Below, one piece after another: positions 52,899 to 61,302 of a DNA stretch of 64,000 nucleotides. The DNA comes from Motiliproteus sp036961355 (lineage in GTDB: Bacteria; Pseudomonadota; Gammaproteobacteria; Pseudomonadales; Balneatricaceae). The stretch lies in NCBI GenBank assembly GCA_036961355.1, contig JBALVL010000026.1, forward strand, positions 9,256-73,255, written 5' to 3'. A program made the position numbers and the translations under genes. Numbering within the stretch: the stretch's first letter is position 1; each line of letters begins with the position of its first letter. The notes below the pieces were generated by a model. That model made no database searches, was not told where the DNA came from, and saw only the letters and a list, made by a program, of their open reading frames with translations.

Positions 52899-54956
52899 AT
52901 GAAAATGCTTTTTGTAGTCGGCATGCTCGGTCTTGCTGTATCGCCGTCGGTCTGGTCGGTAGATACTTCGATTGTATTTCTGACGCCGACCGTATCGGGT
53001 GGTCAGGCCTCGCAAACTGCTAACTCGACACGCTTAGAGACTGACAATAAGCTTTATCAAGCCGTTTACAATGCGTCAGATTGGAGCGGAAACGTGCTGG
53101 AATATGATGTGCAAACGTCAGGAGCCGTGATATCGACAGCTTCGAGTGCTGTTTCTAGCCTACCGAATACGCGTGCGTTGATTACATCCGGAGACGATAC
53201 AGATAGTAATGGAGTGATTGATGAAGGGGTTGTACTTACCGCATCGAACATGGCGTCAACATCGGTATGGAGTGTAGTTAGTGGCGCCGTTTCGTCGCAG
53301 CTACCTAGCTATAGTTGGGGCTGGAGTGAGCTGCTGGATTATCTCAACGATGGTAGCGACACGAGTAATGTAGCGCGTAGCCGGTCGTCTGTAATTGGAG
53401 ATGTTGTCAATTCTGCGCCGCAATTTTCCGGTAATTTTAATTTTGGCTACGAAAGTTTAGCAAGCAGTGCGGTGTTGAGTGCGACCTCTTCACCGGGTGA
53501 TCTCTATTACAGCTACATTGCATCGGGTGGAGCCTCCTCAATCCGCAATGACATGATTTACGTCGGTGCTAACGATGGTAGTTTGCATGGTTTTGATGCC
53601 GAACAGGGCTTGAAAGAAATTTTTGCTTTCTACCCGCAACAGTTATGGATCAAGCTGCCGCAACTGGCTGATACCGGTTATAGCCACCAGTATTATGTCG
53701 ATGGCTCTGCCAAGGTCGCCGATGCATTTGACGTCAGTAGTTCGCCACAAGCATGGAAGACCGTTCTAGTGGGTACTACCGGCGCGGGTGGTAGCGGTGT
53801 TTTTGCATTGGATGTGACCAATCCGGCGGGTCATTCGGGTGATGCGGATTCTTTTGCTGCGGATACCGTGTTATGGGAGATTGATGAGACAACGAGCGGT
53901 TATAGCGATCTCGGTTATACCTTGGCGCAAGCATCGATAGTGCTACTGAATAATGGCCAGTGGGCAGCTCTGGTCGGTAACGGTTACTATGCCAATAGCA
54001 GTAAATCTCAGTTGTATATCGTGGATCTTTTCAGTGGTTCGTTGATCACTGTCGTTGATACGGGGGTGGCCACGGATGGGCTGTCAGCGCCCGTAGCCGT
54101 AGATACCGATGATGACAGTATCGCCGACCTAGCGTATGCCGGGGATCTGGCCGGTAACCTGTGGCGCTTTGACCTTAGCGATCCAGATACTGCCAACTGG
54201 TCGGTATCACAACTCTATATCGCCTCGCAGCCTATCACCGGTAAACCAGGGGTCGTTAAACACGAGGATGGCCAGCTGGTGCTGTTTGGCACGGGTAAGT
54301 ATTTTGAGGATGGTGATAAAACCGTAAGCCCATCGGGCAGTGTGAATACGTTCTACGGCATCTTGGATAATAATAGTACGAACGCGGTCGCAACTAACAA
54401 GTTGGTAGAACAGACCATCTTGTTTGAAGGTGTTGCTACTTTCGGCGGTACGGACTTTACGGTTCGAGCGACGTCAGATAACGATGTTGCCTATACCAGT
54501 AAAAGTGGCTGGTTTATTGAATTTGGTTTGGATAGCGATGATTTTTTGGAGCGTATCGTTTCGGCTCCGGTGCTGCGAAATGGCCGGGTGATCTTCACGA
54601 CGTTGATCCCGGACGGGGTTGCGTATAGCGGCACGGGGTGGTTGATGGAGCTAGATGCGTTAACCGGCGCCCGGTTGGATACTGTTGCCTTTGATCTGGA
54701 TGGGGATGATGCTTTCACCGTTGCTGATAAGGTGACGATTACTGACCCTAACTCAGGGCCGGATATCGTTGTTGCAGTGTCAGGGTTGCAGTCGACGGTT
54801 GGGCTTATCTCCACTCCCAACGTCATTTCTGCCGGTGACCGAGAATTTAAATATAACAGTGGCTCGGATGGCGGTATTCAGGTTACCACCGAGTCTACCG
54901 GTGATGCCGATGATAGTCGTGGACACGGGCGTACCGGTTGGCTGCAGCTGCGGTAA
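52899..54956 (+). CDS. pilY1: Short PilY1-type pilus tip protein
   Basis: Encodes 685 aa; classical PilY1 is about 1000-1160 aa. A signal peptide (MLFVVGMLGLAVSPSVWS) is followed directly by the C-terminal PilY1 beta-propeller: DMIYVGANDGSLHGFDAEQG, VGTTGAGGSGVFALDVTNP and the calcium loop DTDDDSIADLAYAGDLAGNLWRF (read in two parts). The N-terminal von Willebrand A-type domain is absent. An extra DTDSNGVIDEG loop lies near residue 105. The propeller is the pilus-function core; adhesion or mechanosensing from the vWA part would be lost. Confidence 0.85.
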   Translation: MKMLFVVGMLGLAVSPSVWSVDTSIVFLTPTVSGGQASQTANSTRLETDNKLYQAVYNASDWSGNVLEYDVQTSGAVISTASSAVSSLPNTRALITSGDDTDSNGVIDEGVVLTASNMASTSVWSVVSGAVSSQLPSYSWGWSELLDYLNDGSDTSNVARSRSSVIGDVVNSAPQFSGNFNFGYESLASSAVLSATSSPGDLYYSYIASGGASSIRNDMIYVGANDGSLHGFDAEQGLKEIFAFYPQQLWIKLPQLADTGYSHQYYVDGSAKVADAFDVSSSPQAWKTVLVGTTGAGGSGVFALDVTNPAGHSGDADSFAADTVLWEIDETTSGYSDLGYTLAQASIVLLNNGQWAALVGNGYYANSSKSQLYIVDLFSGSLITVVDTGVATDGLSAPVAVDTDDDSIADLAYAGDLAGNLWRFDLSDPDTANWSVSQLYIASQPITGKPGVVKHEDGQLVLFGTGKYFEDGDKTVSPSGSVNTFYGILDNNSTNAVATNKLVEQTILFEGVATFGGTDFTVRATSDNDVAYTSKSGWFIEFGLDSDDFLERIVSAPVLRNGRVIFTTLIPDGVAYSGTGWLMELDALTGARLDTVAFDLDGDDAFTVADKVTITDPNSGPDIVVAVSGLQSTVGLISTPNVISAGDREFKYNSGSDGGIQVTTESTGDADDSRGHGRTGWLQLR

Positions 54957-54972
54957 GTAATAAGGGGGTTTA

Positions 54973-55425
54973 ATGAAGGTACAGCAAAGAACACAGCGCG
55001 GCTTTACTCTGATCGAGCTGATGATCGTGGTAGCGATCATCGGCATCATCGCGGCGATCGCTTACCCGTCGTACAACGAGTACGTTAATAAGTCGCGCCG
55101 TGCCGATGCGATGTCGGCGCTGAGTCTGTTTGCCGGGGCGATGGAACGGCATTTTACGGTGAATAGTACGTACTGCGGGACGACCACTGACCCGATGGAT
55201 ACAGCTGATTGTACAATTGGCGCTCCGGAGATGTTTTCATCCACCGCTCCGTTGGATGGAGGTGATGTGTTTTATAATTTAGAGATTACTTCGCTGGCTG
55301 CAACTTCGTTTGAGTTAACGGCTGAGCCCGCCAATGCTCAGGCTGGTGATACTTGTGGAGATTTGATCCTTCAACATACAGGTGCGCGCTCAACAAGCCC
55401 TGTGAATAACAGTTGTTGGCCCTAG
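54973..55425 (+). CDS. pilE: Type IV pilin PilE-like minor pilin
   Basis: Encodes 150 aa. Prepilin peptide QRG^FTLIELMIVVAIIGIIAAIAYPSY with Glu5, then SRRADAMSALSLFAGAMERHF and a C-terminal disulfide region (CGTTTD, CTIG, CGDLI, CWP). In P. aeruginosa-type operons PilE is a minor pilin after pilY1/pilY2; pilY2 is absent. 16 bp after pilY1, probably last in the operon. Confidence 0.88.
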   Translation: MKVQQRTQRGFTLIELMIVVAIIGIIAAIAYPSYNEYVNKSRRADAMSALSLFAGAMERHFTVNSTYCGTTTDPMDTADCTIGAPEMFSSTAPLDGGDVFYNLEITSLAATSFELTAEPANAQAGDTCGDLILQHTGARSTSPVNNSCWP

Positions 55426-55531
55426 CCGTGACTACCTGACGCAGAATCTGTGTCTATACTTGCTGTTGTTGTGATTTGTGCTGATTTCAGGATGAGATCA
55501 ACACGCTGTCAAAGGATGAGACAGGAGCAAG

Positions 55532-56155
55532 ATGATGAGCAGGAAGCTCGTTCGACGGCACCTTTCGGTGCCGTTTTTGTTTTATCGTGGTCGCTATCCA
55601 TTATTAATGCACTACAGTGCCGGTCTTACGCTGACGGAGCTTGTGGTTTCGTTGAGTATTATGGCGACGCTGAGCACCGCCGGTGCCAGCAGTTTTCAAC
55701 ACCTAATAAGTAACTCCCGAGTCGATGCGCTTGCTATGTCGCTGCGTACTGATCTGATGTTCGTTCGATCAGAGGCGATCAACCGAGGGCAGCGTGTTCT
55801 GCTGTGTCGTCAGGGCGCAGCCCCGGATAGTTGCGCCGGCAGTTCGAGTTCGGGCCAGTTGTCATGGCAGCAGGGCTGGTTGGTGTTTGTTGATGCCAAT
55901 AATGATAGCCAGTTGAGCCTATCAAACGGTGATCAGATATTGCGTGTGCAGCAGCCACTAAATTCGCAGCTGCAGGTGAAGTGGAACCGGGGTGATTTTA
56001 TCGGTTATCAGGGCTCGGGTGCGTTGAGTTCGCTCAACGGTACCTTTTGTGTCGGCGATTGGTCGGGTGATAGTTCATTACACCGTGAGCTGGTATTGCC
56101 CCACTCCGGTCGTTTGCGCACGGCACGGGTTGAATGTCGTTATAGTTTTCCCTGA
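55532..56155 (+). CDS. fimT: Second GspH/FimT-like pseudopilin
   Basis: Encodes 207 aa from the ATG preceded by AGGAG; an alternative ATG at 55607 has no ribosome binding site but gives a normal short leader. Prepilin-type motif SAG^LTLTELVVSLSIMATLS, then RTDLMFVRSEAINRGQRVLLCR of the FimT family. A strong terminator lies within the first 20 codons of the long version, so either the start is 55607 or the hairpin controls the gene. Confidence 0.8.
   Translation: MMSRKLVRRHLSVPFLFYRGRYPLLMHYSAGLTLTELVVSLSIMATLSTAGASSFQHLISNSRVDALAMSLRTDLMFVRSEAINRGQRVLLCRQGAAPDSCAGSSSSGQLSWQQGWLVFVDANNDSQLSLSNGDQILRVQQPLNSQLQVKWNRGDFIGYQGSGALSSLNGTFCVGDWSGDSSLHRELVLPHSGRLRTARVECRYSFP
55555..55583 (+). terminator. 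Intrinsic terminator overlapping fimT 5' coding end
   Basis: ACGGCACC-TTTC-GGTGCCGT stem followed by TTTTGTTTT. It ends pilE transcription but lies inside the longer fimT reading frame. Confidence 0.8.
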
Positions 56156-56247
56156 AATTGATCTGGATTGGCTTCGGCGGCTTGAGCATAAGCCGTTGCT
56201 GTCCTATGGTAGCTCCCTGATTGAAATAGGCTAGGCAGGAATTACCG

Positions 56248-57390
56248 ATGGGTACGCTCGTAAAGACAGATGTGGTTGTAATCGGGGCTGGAGTGATGGG
56301 CTTGATGGCGGCCCGGGAACTTAGCGCCGGGGGTTGTCGGGTCGTCGTGCTGGAACGAGCGGAGGCAGCGCAGGAGGCTTCCTGGGCCGGTGGCGGTATT
56401 GTTTCGCCGCTCTATCCCTGGCGCTACAACGCGGCGGTTACCGCACTGTCGAGCTGGTCACAGGGGCGCTATGTGCCGTTGGCACGTGAGCTGGAACGGC
56501 AAACCGGCATCAGCCCCGAGCTGCGCCAGAAAGGGTTGTTGATGCTGGCGGTGGACGATCAGGATGTGGCGCTGCAGTGGGCGTTTCAAAATGACCGGCC
56601 GCTGTCGCAAATTGATGCAGCGGCGATCGCGGAGCTGGAACCCCATATCCAGATCAACCATGACAGCGGCATGTGGATGCCGGAAGTTGCCAGTATCCGT
56701 AATCCCCGGTTGGGGCAGGCACTGGTGCGCTCAATCGAGCTTGATCCTAATATTACGCTGGTCAGCCGTGCGCAGGTTGAGTGTTTTGATCTTGATGGTG
56801 GCCGGGTCAGCGCGGTTGAAACCAGTGCCGGTCGTTTTGAAGCCGATAAGTTTCTGGTGTGCGCAGGCGCCTGGAGTGGTGATCTGATGTGGTTGTTGGG
56901 GCGTAAGCTGGCGGTGGAGCCGGTCAAGGGGCAGATGATGCTGTTCAACGCCGAAAAGCTGCAGCAGGTAACCAGCGGTAATAAACCGGCAGCGCCCATT
57001 TTGGATAGGGTGGTGCTTACTAATGGTCGTTATCTGATTCCGCGCAACGACGGTCGTATTCTGGTCGGTAGTACACTGGAATATCAGGGTTACGATAAGC
57101 AGATTACCAAAACGGCTTACCAGTCCTTACACCAGTCGGCGCTGGATATTCTGCCTGCGTTGGCGCAGTGTCCAGTGGAAGCGCAATGGGCCGGATTACG
57201 GCCAGGGTCGGTAGATGGCGTGCCTTATATCGGAGCGGTCGAGGGGTTGGATAACCTCTACCTTAACGCGGGCCATTTTCGAAATGGTCTGGTGCTGGCC
57301 CCTGCTTCATGTCGCCTGATTGCGGATCTGATATTGGAGCGGCCGCCGGTGATTGATCCGAGCCCGTACCGCTGGTCGCTGCAACCTTAA
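56248..57390 (+). CDS. thiO: Glycine oxidase ThiO
   Basis: Encodes 380 aa of the D-amino-acid oxidase/ThiO family: FAD motif VVVIGAGVMGLMAARELSAGG, SWAGGGIVSPLYPW, and the C-terminal PGSVDGVPYIGAVEG and LYLNAGHFRNGLVLAP. It oxidises glycine to dehydroglycine for the thiazole moiety of thiamine. Overlaps nadE (convergent) by 4 bp. Follows the pilin genes as PA4548 does in P. aeruginosa. Confidence 0.92.
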   Translation: MGTLVKTDVVVIGAGVMGLMAARELSAGGCRVVVLERAEAAQEASWAGGGIVSPLYPWRYNAAVTALSSWSQGRYVPLARELERQTGISPELRQKGLLMLAVDDQDVALQWAFQNDRPLSQIDAAAIAELEPHIQINHDSGMWMPEVASIRNPRLGQALVRSIELDPNITLVSRAQVECFDLDGGRVSAVETSAGRFEADKFLVCAGAWSGDLMWLLGRKLAVEPVKGQMMLFNAEKLQQVTSGNKPAAPILDRVVLTNGRYLIPRNDGRILVGSTLEYQGYDKQITKTAYQSLHQSALDILPALAQCPVEAQWAGLRPGSVDGVPYIGAVEGLDNLYLNAGHFRNGLVLAPASCRLIADLILERPPVIDPSPYRWSLQP

Positions 57391-58217
57391 TCGTAGATGG
57401 TCGGTATCGGTTGGCGCTTGTGCTGAGTGCGCAGGTAGATGGCGGTGATCTTCTGTTCGACAGCATTACTGACGGGACGTCCTTCGAGGTAGTCATCCAG
57501 TTCGTCGTAGCTGACCCCGAGCGCTAATTCATCTGCTTTTTGCGGAACCAGGCACTCCAGATCAGCGGTGGGCACTTTGTGTACCAGTGCTGCCGGAGCG
57601 CCTAGTGTTTCGGCCAGCAGCCGAACCTGCCGTTTGTTGAGACCAAATAGCGGCGCCAGATCGCAGGCACCGTCGCCAAACTTGGTATAAAAACCGGTGA
57701 TGTTCTCAGCCGAATGATCGGTGCCTAGCACCAGTCCGCCAAGTAAGCCTGCAATATGGTATTGCGCGATCATCCGCGCCCGCGCTTTCACATTGCCCTT
57801 GGAGAAATCTACCGTCGAGTCGCTGGTTTGCTGCAGCAAGCCGTCGAGCCCGCTGAGGGTTTCGCTGTGGATGCCGTCAACGCTGGGCTGGATATTAACC
57901 GTGACGTTATGACAGGCTTGGATAAACGCTAGTGCGGTCTGGGCATCCGCTTCGTCAGCCTGAACACCGTAGGGGAGCCGTACCGCCACGAAGTGGTGGT
58001 CATCACCGCCGTTATCGTTGTTGAGTTGCTCAACCGCGAGCTGTGCCAGCCGACCGCAGGTTGAAGAATCGACCCCTCCACTGATACCCAGAACCAAATG
58101 CTTGAGGCCAGATTGTTGCAGTCGGCACTTAATAAAGTCGATCCGACGGTTGATCTCCGCTTGCGGATCGATCTTCGGCTGCACTTTCATTTCGGCGATA
58201 ATGGCTTGGCGATTCAT
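57387..58217 (-). CDS. nadE: Ammonia-dependent NAD+ synthetase
   Basis: Encodes 276 aa. PP-loop SGGVDSSTCGRLA, and downstream GTDHSAENITGFYTKFGDGACDL. No N-terminal nitrilase (glutaminase) domain, so it uses ammonia directly. Converts NaAD to NAD. It occupies the interval where pilS-pilR lie in P. aeruginosa. Confidence 0.94.
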   Translation of the reverse strand: MNRQAIIAEMKVQPKIDPQAEINRRIDFIKCRLQQSGLKHLVLGISGGVDSSTCGRLAQLAVEQLNNDNGGDDHHFVAVRLPYGVQADEADAQTALAFIQACHNVTVNIQPSVDGIHSETLSGLDGLLQQTSDSTVDFSKGNVKARARMIAQYHIAGLLGGLVLGTDHSAENITGFYTKFGDGACDLAPLFGLNKRQVRLLAETLGAPAALVHKVPTADLECLVPQKADELALGVSYDELDDYLEGRPVSNAVEQKITAIYLRTQHKRQPIPTIYD

Positions 58218-58317
58218 AAGCGTTGTTCGGCTCGCGATGTCAGGGTTGGGCGCTCGAGAAATTCAATCGATACAGTCCGGTGCTACTTGATAGTACGCGA
58301 CTGCATGATATCAGTTA

Positions 58318-59079
58318 CTACTCGAGCACTAGTCCGGGGTAGTCCGGGTAATTTTGATCGAGTACTGCCTGGGCATCGGTGGCCAGGTCTTTGAGACCCA
58401 ATTCGGTGTAACCGGCAACCATTACCGCTAATGCATCGGCCACGGCGTTAGTTTTAGGATAATTTTCGATTACGTACCGTCCTCGGTTAGTCGCCGCAAT
58501 ATAGACGCCACGGCGCAGGTAGTAGCGTGCGACGTGGATCTCATAAGTGGCGAGCTGATTCCGTAGGAACAGCATGCGCTTACGTGCGTCCGGCGCGTAT
58601 TGGCTGGTAGGAAAGCGCTCGATCAGAGTGGCGAAATCATCAAATGAAGACCGCGCAGAGCCGGGATCGCGCATCGACATGTCGGTTGGAAGGTAGCGGT
58701 TAAGAAAACCTTGGTCTTCGAGGAAGTGGGTTAATCCTCGCAGATAATAGGCGTAATCAACATTCTCGTGCTGTGGATGCAGGCGGATAAATCGGTCGGC
58801 GGCAGCGATCGCTTCGCCCGCTTTGCTCTGCTTGTTGTAGCTGAAGATCAGTTCCAGCTGCGCCTGCTCTGAATAGCGACCAAACGGGTATTGTGATTCC
58901 AGTGCTTCGAATTTCTGGGAAGCCAGTTCATAGTTTTCATTGTTGAGCGCTTCGCTAGCGTCTTGCCACAACTGCGCTTCGGAGAATTCGGGTTCATCTT
59001 CATCGCCGCCGAAGATGGAACAGCCACTTAAAAAGCTGGCAAAAGTAACAATCAGCGTCAGTTTGACGAGGTGATGCAT
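58318..59079 (-). CDS. bamD: Outer membrane assembly factor BamD
   Basis: Encodes 253 aa. Lipobox FASFLSGCSIFGG, then TPR-like repeats: YELASQKFEALESQYPFGRYSEQAQL, RFIRLHPQHENVDYAYYLRGL and LIERFPTSQYAPDAR (quoted in parts). Essential lipoprotein of the BAM complex. Divergent from rluD, as usual in gammaproteobacteria. Confidence 0.95.
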   Translation of the reverse strand: MHHLVKLTLIVTFASFLSGCSIFGGDEDEPEFSEAQLWQDASEALNNENYELASQKFEALESQYPFGRYSEQAQLELIFSYNKQSKAGEAIAAADRFIRLHPQHENVDYAYYLRGLTHFLEDQGFLNRYLPTDMSMRDPGSARSSFDDFATLIERFPTSQYAPDARKRMLFLRNQLATYEIHVARYYLRRGVYIAATNRGRYVIENYPKTNAVADALAVMVAGYTELGLKDLATDAQAVLDQNYPDYPGLVLE

Positions 59080-59345
59080 CGTCTGGATCTCATAGGTGAA
59101 TAGTTGTGATGGCAGCGCAAGGCGTCACATCGGTAACCCCACTGGCTGGGCTGGGACAAAATGATTAATAACAATCATTGTCTGCCCGTATTTGCTGCCT
59201 CGTTAACGATTTCCGACCGACGATAAGCGAGTTGCGCCTGAGGTGGTTGGATTCGGTTATACTGGGCGGATTATTTAACCACAGCGGCTTGCTAAACCCA
59301 ACTATCCTTGGCGGCTGACTGGCTCCGACACCGAACAGGTTTTTC

Positions 59346-60311
59346 ATGACTCAAACGATACAGCTTCAGGCGACCGTGCCCGACGATCTTGGCGGCCATC
59401 GCCTCGATCAGGCGGTAGCTCAAATTTTCCCCGATCACTCGCGCTCTCGCCTCAAAGGCTGGATCCAATCAGGTGAGCTAACAGTCGATGGTGAACAGAA
59501 ACGGCCGCGCGATAAATTGCTCGGTGGTGAGCAGGTTGCCGTTAATGCAGCGGTGCAGCACGAAGAGCGCTGGTTGCCCGAAGCGATCGATATCGATGTG
59601 ATCTACGAAGATGACGATATTCTGGTGCTCAATAAACCGACGGGTCTGGTCGTGCACCCAGGAGCGGGTCATCATGACGGTACGTTGCTCAACGCCTTGC
59701 TGCACCATTGCCCGACGATTTCGGCGGTACCACGGGCGGGGATAGTCCACCGCCTTGATAAGGACACCACCGGCTTGATGGTCGTTGCCAAGACCATTGA
59801 GGCGCAGACCGACCTGGTGGCGCAATTACAAGAGCGCGCGATGGGGCGTGAATACGAGGCGGTCGCCTGCGGTGTGATGACCGGCGGTGGCTGTGTCGAA
59901 GAGCCGATGGGGCGGCATTCAAAACAGCGACAGAAGATGGCGGTGAGCCCCATGGGCAAAGAAGCGATTACCCACTATCGGCTGTTAAAAAAGTATCGCG
60001 GCCACACCCATATCCGGCTGAAGCTGGAGACCGGCCGTACCCATCAGATTCGGGTACATATGGCACACCTGCACTACCCGCTGGTCGGCGATCAGTTGTA
60101 CGGCGGTCGTATGCGCCAGCCCAAAGGGATTAGTATAGAACTGCAGGACTGTTTGCGTGATTTTAAACGGCAGGCACTGCATGCCAAACGACTGGAACTG
60201 TATCACCCAATCACCGAAGAGTTGATGAGCTGGGAAGTGCCTTTACCGGATGACTTTGTTGCGCTGCTGCACGAGTTGGATCTGGATTTGCTGACGATGG
60301 ATCAGGATTAA
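59346..60311 (+). CDS. rluD: 23S rRNA pseudouridine synthase RluD
   Basis: Encodes 321 aa: S4 RNA-binding domain (RLDQAVAQIFPDHSRSRLKGW), then RluA-type catalytic domain with the nucleophile Asp in HRLDKDTTGLMVVAKT and RTHQIRVHMAHLHYPLVGD. Modifies uridines of helix 69. Eleven bases before pgeF, the classic rluD-pgeF pair. Confidence 0.95.
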   Translation: MTQTIQLQATVPDDLGGHRLDQAVAQIFPDHSRSRLKGWIQSGELTVDGEQKRPRDKLLGGEQVAVNAAVQHEERWLPEAIDIDVIYEDDDILVLNKPTGLVVHPGAGHHDGTLLNALLHHCPTISAVPRAGIVHRLDKDTTGLMVVAKTIEAQTDLVAQLQERAMGREYEAVACGVMTGGGCVEEPMGRHSKQRQKMAVSPMGKEAITHYRLLKKYRGHTHIRLKLETGRTHQIRVHMAHLHYPLVGDQLYGGRMRQPKGISIELQDCLRDFKRQALHAKRLELYHPITEELMSWEVPLPDDFVALLHELDLDLLTMDQD

Positions 60312-60321
60312 ATCGTCGCTG

Positions 60322-61125
60322 ATGGCAACCTCAGGGCCGCAACTGATCACGCCCGATTGGCCGGCACCGGACAATGTGGCAGCCTATGCCACCACCCGTG
60401 ATGGTGGGGTCAGCGAGGCCCCTTTTGACGGGTTCAACCTCGGCGATCATGTTGATGATCAACCGCAGGCCGTTGTCGCCAATCGACAACTATTGCAGCA
60501 GGCTTTAACAGGCTCTGTTCGTTGCCAGTGGCTGCAGCAGGTTCATGGTATCGAGGTCGCCCGGCTGCAGTCTGCGGGGGCGGTGATCGAAGCCGATGCC
60601 GCAGCAACGGCCCGCACCAATGTCGCTTGTCTGGTAATGACCGCCGATTGTCTGCCGGTGCTTTTTTGCGATCGACAGGGGCACCATGTCGCGGCTGCTC
60701 ACGCCGGTTGGCGGGGGTTATGTGGTGGTGTGCTGGAGGCGACGATAAAGGCGATGACGGTTCCCGCCGATCAGATAATGTGCTGGTTAGGGCCTGCGAT
60801 CGGCCCGGCGGCATTCGAGGTCGGTGACGAAGTACGACAGGCATTTTGTCAGCAACAACCCGAGGCGGCTCAGGCGTTTCATCCGGTTACAGCAGCGCAG
60901 GCTTTTGCATCATGCGATCCAACTGGTCCTCAAAAGTGGCTGGCTGATATTTACCAGTTGGCGCGGTTACGACTACAGAGGGCAGGCGTCAGCGTGATTT
61001 ACGGCGGTGATTTTTGTACCTTCACTGACCGAATTAGCACCAGTCATGACCAGCCCCGTTTTTTTTCCTACCGTCGTGATGGTCGCACCGGACGAATGGC
61101 ATCGCTGGTTTGGCTGCGCAACTAA
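60322..61125 (+). CDS. pgeF: Purine nucleoside phosphorylase YfiH/PgeF
   Basis: Encodes 267 aa of the YfiH/laccase-domain family: MTADCLPVLFCD (catalytic Cys), VAAAHAGWRGLCGGVLEA (His), and WLGPAIGPAAFEVGDE. Family members bind zinc and act on adenosine/inosine or as a peptidoglycan-editing factor. Follows rluD in the same operon and precedes clpB. Confidence 0.9.
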   Translation: MATSGPQLITPDWPAPDNVAAYATTRDGGVSEAPFDGFNLGDHVDDQPQAVVANRQLLQQALTGSVRCQWLQQVHGIEVARLQSAGAVIEADAAATARTNVACLVMTADCLPVLFCDRQGHHVAAAHAGWRGLCGGVLEATIKAMTVPADQIMCWLGPAIGPAAFEVGDEVRQAFCQQQPEAAQAFHPVTAAQAFASCDPTGPQKWLADIYQLARLRLQRAGVSVIYGGDFCTFTDRISTSHDQPRFFSYRRDGRTGRMASLVWLRN

Positions 61126-61181
61126 TCGTTTGTAATAGCAGCGTAAACCGCATCTCTTGGCTGTTCAAAACACGATCGTGC

Positions 61182-61209
61182 CTTGAACTCTGAATAAAAG
61201 CCCACATCT
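61182..61209 (+). promoter_or_regulatory. Sigma32-like heat-shock promoter of clpB
   Basis: CTTGAAC (61182-61188) then CCCACATCT (61201-61209), a 13-bp gap from CTTGAA, close to the CTTGAAA/CCCCATnT consensus. It lies about 95 bp before clpB. Confidence 0.6.
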
Positions 61210-61302
61210 TTAGTCTGCATACTCTTAGTCGCTTTGGTCTTTCTCTGAGCGATAATTTTTCTTTCCGGCTACCCGATTATGAGGGTTAGTAAGGGGGTTC
61301 CT

